From Chloroflexota bacterium (GTDB lineage: Bacteria > Chloroflexota > Anaerolineae > Anaerolineales > Villigracilaceae): a DNA stretch of 11,032 bases. This document shows positions 6,768 to 11,032 of the stretch, piece after piece. The position numbers and the translations under genes were made by a program. The stretch is from NCBI GenBank assembly GCA_021796315.1, contig JAJYOH010000149.1, positions 1 through 11,032 of the forward strand. The letters are read 5' to 3'. A model generated the notes under the pieces. That model did not search any database, was not told where the DNA came from, and saw only the letters and a list, made by a program, of their open reading frames with translations. Each line of letters starts with the position of its first letter. The stretch's first letter is position 1.

Positions 6768-7965
6768 TGGACGACTCCGAAACGGATGTGACAAGGCTGG
6801 GAGTGATCTTCTCCAGCCGGATGCGATAGCGAAAGAGCAGTTCCGTGCCGACCACCACAAACAGGATCACGCCCTGCAACATGGATGCAATGCCCTGCGG
6901 CTGGATCAACTGAGTGCCTACCAGCAGTCCGCCAAAAAAAATGGAAACGAAAATTGCGGCCAGCGGATTAAGCCGCGCCAGCCACGCCACGATCACGCCC
7001 GTAAAACCATAGCCGCGCTGAAAACGTCCGGTGAGCGTGCGCAGGGCCGCGACTTCGTTCATCCCGGCCAGGCCGGCCAGCGCGCCGGAAATTCCCAGCA
7101 CCAGAAAAATATTGCGCGCGAGATTGATACCAGCGTAACGGGCGGCTTTTGGGTTGTCGCCGATGACGCGAATCTCATATCCCCAGCGGCTGCGGAACAA
7201 AATCCAAGCCAGCACAATGGCGGCAATAATCCCGAGAAAGATTCCAGGATGAGCAGTCAATCCTGCAAGGATAGGAATACTTTTTGAATATTCGGTCAAA
7301 CGCGGCCAGGTGGCGGAAGGGGCGAAGCTCCCGGTTGACTCGAAGTCTCCCAAACTCCAGGGTCCGACCACCACAAAATATTCAAGCCATTTGTAGGCCA
7401 CATAGTTCAACATCAACGTAATGATGATCTCATTGATATTGAGCCAGGCTTTGAGCAAACCCGGAATCGCTCCATAGATGAAACCAGCCACTAAACCTGC
7501 CAAGGCCATTGTCCCCAACATGACCGTGCGATCCGTATTCTTTGGCAAAAGAAATACTGCCACGGCAGTGGCGGCCCATGCGCCCATGAACATTTGGCCA
7601 TCCGCGCCAATGTTCCAAAGCTTCATGCGAAAAGCAAGAATGCAAGCCAGGCCGGTTAAAAGAATGGGCGAGGCTTTGACCAGCGTGTCGGAGATTGGAC
7701 CGAAACATAGCAGTCCTTTCGGACAATCCGTGTTGGTCAACAAGGCATGGATACCTGCCTGCCAATCCTGCAACGTTCCAAAGCCCTCCTTGAAAATTTC
7801 GCGATAGGTCCCGATGGGATCTGTGGCACCTGCGGCTCGCAATACAAAACCGCCTACCACCAATGCCAGCACTACACCCAAAATGGAGGATACGATTCCC
7901 ATCCAGCCGGGATTGTCGGCGCGGGTTTCGATTCTTAAGCGATAAGATTTCCAAGGCAGATTCAT
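6757..7965 (-). CDS. BMP-type nucleoside ABC transporter, permease 1 (NupP/YufP-like)
   Basis: A 402-residue inner-membrane permease. A short cytoplasmic N-terminus is followed by a first membrane segment (about 22-44), a large external loop (about 45-90, with a Cys pair in TDCPKGLLCFG), then the conserved core FRMKLWNIGADGQMFMGAW (about 112-130) and further membrane helices. The segment IRVIGDNPKAARYAGIN is the typical cytoplasmic coupling region. Its ATG overlaps the ATPase stop as ATGA (4 nt), a sign of translational coupling. Its own 3' end overlaps permease 2 by 11 nt. It is longer than permease 2, as is normal for this pair. Likely imports purine nucleosides or bases, given the downstream xdh genes. 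Confidence 0.9.
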   Translation of the reverse strand: MNLPWKSYRLRIETRADNPGWMGIVSSILGVVLALVVGGFVLRAAGATDPIGTYREIFKEGFGTLQDWQAGIHALLTNTDCPKGLLCFGPISDTLVKASPILLTGLACILAFRMKLWNIGADGQMFMGAWAATAVAVFLLPKNTDRTVMLGTMALAGLVAGFIYGAIPGLLKAWLNINEIIITLMLNYVAYKWLEYFVVVGPWSLGDFESTGSFAPSATWPRLTEYSKSIPILAGLTAHPGIFLGIIAAIVLAWILFRSRWGYEIRVIGDNPKAARYAGINLARNIFLVLGISGALAGLAGMNEVAALRTLTGRFQRGYGFTGVIVAWLARLNPLAAIFVSIFFGGLLVGTQLIQPQGIASMLQGVILFVVVGTELLFRYRIRLEKITPSLVTSVSESSNVN

Positions 7966-9485
7966 TTTTCCGCCTTCGCGCCGGCCATCATGAGTCCGAT
8001 CTTTTGAATATCCGCGCCCTCGGTCGGCATCTCGCCAACAATCTGCCCCTCATACATTACGGCCAGTCGGTCGCTCAACGAAAACAATTCGTCGAGATCT
8101 TCGGAGATCAAAAGGATGGCGGCGCCCGCGTCGCGCTGGTCTATCAAAATCTTGTGGACCGATTCCGTCGCGCCCACGTCCAGACCTCGGGCCGGGTGCA
8201 CCGCGATCATCAGCCCCGGATGCCCGGATGTTTCGCGCGCCAAAATTATTTTTTGCAGATTGCCGCCCGATAACATCCGCACTGCGGTCTCGACTGTTGG
8301 CGTCGCAACCTGATATTCATCCACCAGGCGGACGGCGTTTTCATGCACTGCCGTTGAATTGATGGCCCAACCGGAGGAAATAGGCTGGCGATTAAAGGAC
8401 TTAAGAATCAAATTCTCGGCCACACTCAGACTTGGAACACTGCCGAACGCAGCGCGGTCTTCGGGAATATGAGCCAGCCGTTGACCGATCTCCTGCCACT
8501 TGGTTGTAGGGTCCAATAGATCGCTGCCGAATTTTGCAACGCCGCTCGTCATGCGCCGCAGGCCGGTGAGAACCTCCGCCAACTCGCGCTGACCATTACC
8601 GGCCACTCCTGCAATTCCCAATATTTCCCCGGCATGCAATTGAAAGGATACGTTACGAAGGGCTGGAAGGCCGCGATCATTATTTGCGGTCAAGCCATTG
8701 GCTGAAAGGACAACATCACCGGGCTGCGCCTTCTTCTTGACAACGCGAAATAAAACTTCGCGCCCGACCATCAGTTTAGCAAGCTGGGCTTTTGTCACGC
8801 CTTTGGCGGATTCACCTGCCGCGGCAACTTTGCCGCGCCGCAAAACCGTGACCCGGTCTGCGATGGCAACCACCTCATCCAATTTGTGTGAGATGAAAAC
8901 AATGGTGTGTCCCTGCCGGGTCATGTCACGCAATGTATGGAACAACGAATCAACTTCCTGCGGAGTCAAAACTGCAGTGGGTTCATCCATGATCAGAACC
9001 TTGGTGCCGCGGAAGAGCATCTTCAAAACCTCGACGCGCTGTTGTTCGCCAACGGATAATTCCCATATCTTGGCGCGCGGATTGACATTCATTTTGTATT
9101 GTTCGGCCAGAGCGGCCACCTGCTCTTCGACCTGCGATAAATTAAGAAAAAAACGCGGACGATTCAAACCAAGTATTATGTTCTCGGCAACCGAATGAGA
9201 CGGCACCAACATAAAATGTTGATGCACCATGCCGATCCCATGAGCAATGGCGTCTTGAGGAGAATGAAAGGAAACTTTTTGTCCCCCAACGTAAATCTCA
9301 CCGGCCTCCGATGTATAAAGACCGCCTAAAACATTCATCAACGTACTTTTGCCCGCGCCGTTTTCACCCAACAAGGCGTGGACCTCTCCCGCCCGGCAGG
9401 AAAAATTTACCTGGTCGTTGGCGAGGACGCCGGGAAAACGCTTGACGATGCCTCGCATTTCAAAAGCATTTTGGGGTTCACTCAT
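7962..9485 (-). CDS. BMP-type nucleoside ABC transporter, double-domain ATPase (NupO/YufO-like)
   Basis: A 507-residue cytoplasmic ATPase with two ABC domains in tandem. Domain 1 is complete: Walker A GENGAGKST (40-48), signature LSVGEQQR (143-150), Walker B VLIMDEP (163-169) and H-loop H200. Domain 2 is degenerate, as is usual for this sugar/nucleoside subfamily: GVAGNGQRE (293-301) lacks the Walker A lysine, LSGGNLQK (405-412) is intact, and IAVHPARGLD (427-436) has His in place of the catalytic acid. One domain therefore probably does most of the hydrolysis. The ATG at 9485 has GGAG 7 nt upstream (9496-9493). The reading frame extends to 9638, but that extension runs through a hairpin and into the upstream gene and is not family-like. 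Confidence 0.93.
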   Translation of the reverse strand: MSEPQNAFEMRGIVKRFPGVLANDQVNFSCRAGEVHALLGENGAGKSTLMNVLGGLYTSEAGEIYVGGQKVSFHSPQDAIAHGIGMVHQHFMLVPSHSVAENIILGLNRPRFFLNLSQVEEQVAALAEQYKMNVNPRAKIWELSVGEQQRVEVLKMLFRGTKVLIMDEPTAVLTPQEVDSLFHTLRDMTRQGHTIVFISHKLDEVVAIADRVTVLRRGKVAAAGESAKGVTKAQLAKLMVGREVLFRVVKKKAQPGDVVLSANGLTANNDRGLPALRNVSFQLHAGEILGIAGVAGNGQRELAEVLTGLRRMTSGVAKFGSDLLDPTTKWQEIGQRLAHIPEDRAAFGSVPSLSVAENLILKSFNRQPISSGWAINSTAVHENAVRLVDEYQVATPTVETAVRMLSGGNLQKIILARETSGHPGLMIAVHPARGLDVGATESVHKILIDQRDAGAAILLISEDLDELFSLSDRLAVMYEGQIVGEMPTEGADIQKIGLMMAGAKAEK

Positions 9486-9518
9486 AAAGCCGCTCCCGAT
9501 GCAGACCGTAACAATAGA

Positions 9519-9549
9519 GTTGGTGCAGGAGTTTGACTCCTGCACCAAC
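9519..9549 (-). other. Perfect 14-bp hairpin between lipoprotein and ATPase genes
   Basis: GTTGGTGCAGGAGT (9519-9532) and ACTCCTGCACCAAC (9536-9549) are exact reverse complements around a 3-nt loop. It lies 19 nt beyond the lipoprotein stop and 22 nt before the ATPase Shine-Dalgarno. No T-run follows on the minus strand. The likely role is to protect the 3' end of the lipoprotein message or to lower expression of the downstream genes, as intercistronic hairpins do in other binding-protein operons (inference). Confidence 0.7.
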
Positions 9550-9568
9550 AAATTACCAACAACAGACT

Positions 9569-10888
9569 TTACGGGCCCGGCATTGCCGGGATGGTGCCTT
9601 GAATACCTTCCGCGAGCCAGTTCATGCAGATCGCGCAAGGGGTGCGACCGGTCAGATTTCCAGATTTAATGGTGGCCGCGTCAATACCAAACAGGTCTTC
9701 AACAGTGAGCGATTGGCCCGCCGGGATAACAATCTTGCCGGTGTTATCCTTGATGGGACCCATGAATACATCTTTGACGGTGAATTTGCCAGCCAGCATA
9801 TCGGCAAGCTTGGCCTGAACCGACGGAACGACCGAAGCGGGAACGCCCGGCTGAGGGGTCTGGCCCGGCATGAAGCCGTAGAATCCGACAATGCCCGAAT
9901 CGGCATCCAGGAAGACATTCCCGGGCTTCCAGGTGCCGGCGCGAATCTGTTTGACGACGTTAAGATACACTGGGCCCCAGTTCCAGTATTCGGCGCCGAG
10001 GCAGTTCTTCGGCGCAGGCGAGCAGGAGTTGATGTAGTCATAGGTAAGAGCCCACTTGCCGGCATTGGCCGCCGCTACCAGCGGACCTGGGGTGTCGGAA
10101 CCGATGAGAATTACATCCACACCAGCATCAAGCAGGGACTGCGCGGCCTGCTTTTCTTTATCCGGATCGTACCAGGTGTTGATCCAGCGCACTTCCATCG
10201 TGCACTCGGGACATGTCACCTTGGCGCCCAGCATGAAAGCATTGCCCAAGCGGATTACTTCCGGCAAAGGCCACGGAGCAACATAACCAAGCTTCGTATT
10301 GCCATCAGCCTTGGCGCGCGCACCGGCAATCATACCGCCGATATACTTCATATCTTCCATCGCACCGAACAAGTTGCCATAGTTCGTGCCATTGCTGCGA
10401 TAGCCGGAAACATGCAACCAATTGGTCTTCGGGAATTCTTGGGCCAACGCATCCATGGTCGGCCCATATTCAAAGGTGGTGCCAATGATCAGATCAAAAC
10501 CTTTGCGGGCCAGCGAGCGCATCACAGTTTCGGCATCCGGACCTGGATTCACCAATTCCACATATTGAACATTGATAGTGGAATCCTGTGTTGACATCCA
10601 TTGCGCGCCTTCTGTGTGAGCCTGCGACCAGCCCCCGTCAGCATGGAAACCGACCAGGACTATGGCCACATTGAATTTTCCAGATGTGATATCGGGGATT
10701 TGGAAACCGGCGCTGGTCGGCGCAACACTAGGAGCTACCGTTACAGCCGGGGCCTGCGTAGCTGGAGCCTGAGTAGCGACAGGGGCTTCCGTGGCAACGG
10801 GAGCCGCTGTTGGGGCCGGGCCGCAAGCGGATAAAATCATCGCAAGGGCACCGACCAATAAGGCGACGTGCAGAATTGTCTTATGCAT
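9569..10888 (-). CDS. BMP-family substrate-binding lipoprotein of the nucleoside ABC transporter
   Basis: A 439-residue extracytoplasmic binding protein. The signal peptide MHKTILHVALLVGALAMILSAC ends in a lipobox (LSAC, lipidated C22). An Ala/Pro/Thr-rich linker (about 23-62, repeated APVAT/QAP units) follows, then a BMP domain beginning KFNVAIVLVG (71-80). Typical BMP segments include GFDLIIGTTFEYG (130-142), KYIGGMIAG (181-189) and GVDVILIGSDTPG (256-268). Beyond C22 there are six cysteines in three near pairs (226/229, 289/296, 418/421), probably disulfides. The ATG at 10888 has GGAG 8 nt upstream within AAGGAGA. An upstream TTG at 10969 in the same frame is rejected because it would bury the signal peptide. 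As the first gene of the operon it delivers ligand, likely a purine nucleoside or base, to the permeases. Confidence 0.92.
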   Translation of the reverse strand: MHKTILHVALLVGALAMILSACGPAPTAAPVATEAPVATQAPATQAPAVTVAPSVAPTSAGFQIPDITSGKFNVAIVLVGFHADGGWSQAHTEGAQWMSTQDSTINVQYVELVNPGPDAETVMRSLARKGFDLIIGTTFEYGPTMDALAQEFPKTNWLHVSGYRSNGTNYGNLFGAMEDMKYIGGMIAGARAKADGNTKLGYVAPWPLPEVIRLGNAFMLGAKVTCPECTMEVRWINTWYDPDKEKQAAQSLLDAGVDVILIGSDTPGPLVAAANAGKWALTYDYINSCSPAPKNCLGAEYWNWGPVYLNVVKQIRAGTWKPGNVFLDADSGIVGFYGFMPGQTPQPGVPASVVPSVQAKLADMLAGKFTVKDVFMGPIKDNTGKIVIPAGQSLTVEDLFGIDAATIKSGNLTGRTPCAICMNWLAEGIQGTIPAMPGP

Positions 10889-10981
10889 TTCTTCTTCTCC
10901 TTTTTGAATTTGAATTACAAGATCGAGCAGGCATTCTTTTGTTACCTCGAACCGACCGCCTCCTTTCAACTTGTCTGGACA

Positions 10982-11010
10982 ATTCTACCAAGAAGCTTTT
11001 ATTTCGTGAA
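10982..11010 (-). promoter_or_regulatory. Candidate sigma-70 promoter of the transporter/xdh operon
   Basis: On the minus strand, TTCACG (11010-11005, 4/6 to TTGACA) and TAGAAT (10987-10982, 5/6 to TATAAT) are separated by exactly 17 nt. Transcription would begin near 10975, leaving a leader of about 90 nt before the lipoprotein ATG. No purine riboswitch core was recognised in that leader. Confidence 0.4.
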
Positions 11011-11032
11011 GAATATTGCATCTCTATTTTAC

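Noticed and set aside
9486..9638. Longer ATPase frame starting at 9638
   Set aside because: It would run through the 14-bp hairpin and into the end of the lipoprotein gene. The ATG at 9485 has a well-placed GGAG and a typical N-terminus.
10889..11032. Purine riboswitch upstream of the transporter operon
   Set aside because: The context made it worth checking, but no three-helix purine aptamer with its conserved core was seen.

Overview
The window looks like chromosomal DNA of a free-living bacterium, most likely Chloroflexota (Anaerolineae-like). This placement is an inference. It rests on moderate G+C, the Ala/Thr/Pro-rich linker after the lipobox of the lipoprotein (repeated TEAP/TQAP units, common in Anaerolineae lipoproteins), and several kinds of short dispersed-type repeats. 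There is no rRNA gene to settle it. Every convincing gene is on the minus strand, so transcription runs from high to low coordinates.

Region 10.9-5.8 kb is a complete BMP-family (nucleoside-type) ABC importer: a substrate-binding lipoprotein (10888-9569), a double-domain ATPase (9485-7962) and two permeases (7965-6757 and 6767-5814). The last three overlap each other by 4 and 11 nt. A plausible promoter lies upstream of the lipoprotein gene, and a perfect 14-bp hairpin separates that gene from the ATPase gene.

Region 5.7-1.4 kb encodes a xanthine-dehydrogenase-type molybdenum hydroxylase: a separate FAD subunit (5712-4831), then a protein in which the 2Fe-2S and molybdopterin domains are fused (4318-1427). 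By eye, residues matching the purine-binding Glu and Arg and the catalytic Glu of bovine XDH are all present. Transporter plus enzyme suggest uptake of purine nucleosides or bases followed by oxidation of hypoxanthine/xanthine. A hairpin follows the large-subunit gene.

Two kinds of foreign-looking DNA interrupt the xdh genes. (1) Between the two subunit genes is a ~0.5-kb cassette holding a GxxExxY/PD-(D/E)XK-like nuclease gene. It is bounded by 26-bp imperfect inverted repeats (23 of 26 identical), and one of them supplies the last two codons and the stop of the FAD subunit. (2) The large-subunit gene contains two palindromic elements (4014-4077 and 2395-2470). Each can fold as an outer stem enclosing two small hairpins, and each is translated in frame as an extra ~22-26 residue peptide. 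The first sits between the two 2Fe-2S modules, the second in the Mo domain.

Region 1.3-0 kb holds a HEPN/MNT toxin-antitoxin pair (hepT-mntA). Its genes overlap each other by 8 nt, and mntA overlaps the start of a threonine synthase gene (thrC) by another 8 nt. thrC runs off the left edge of the window.
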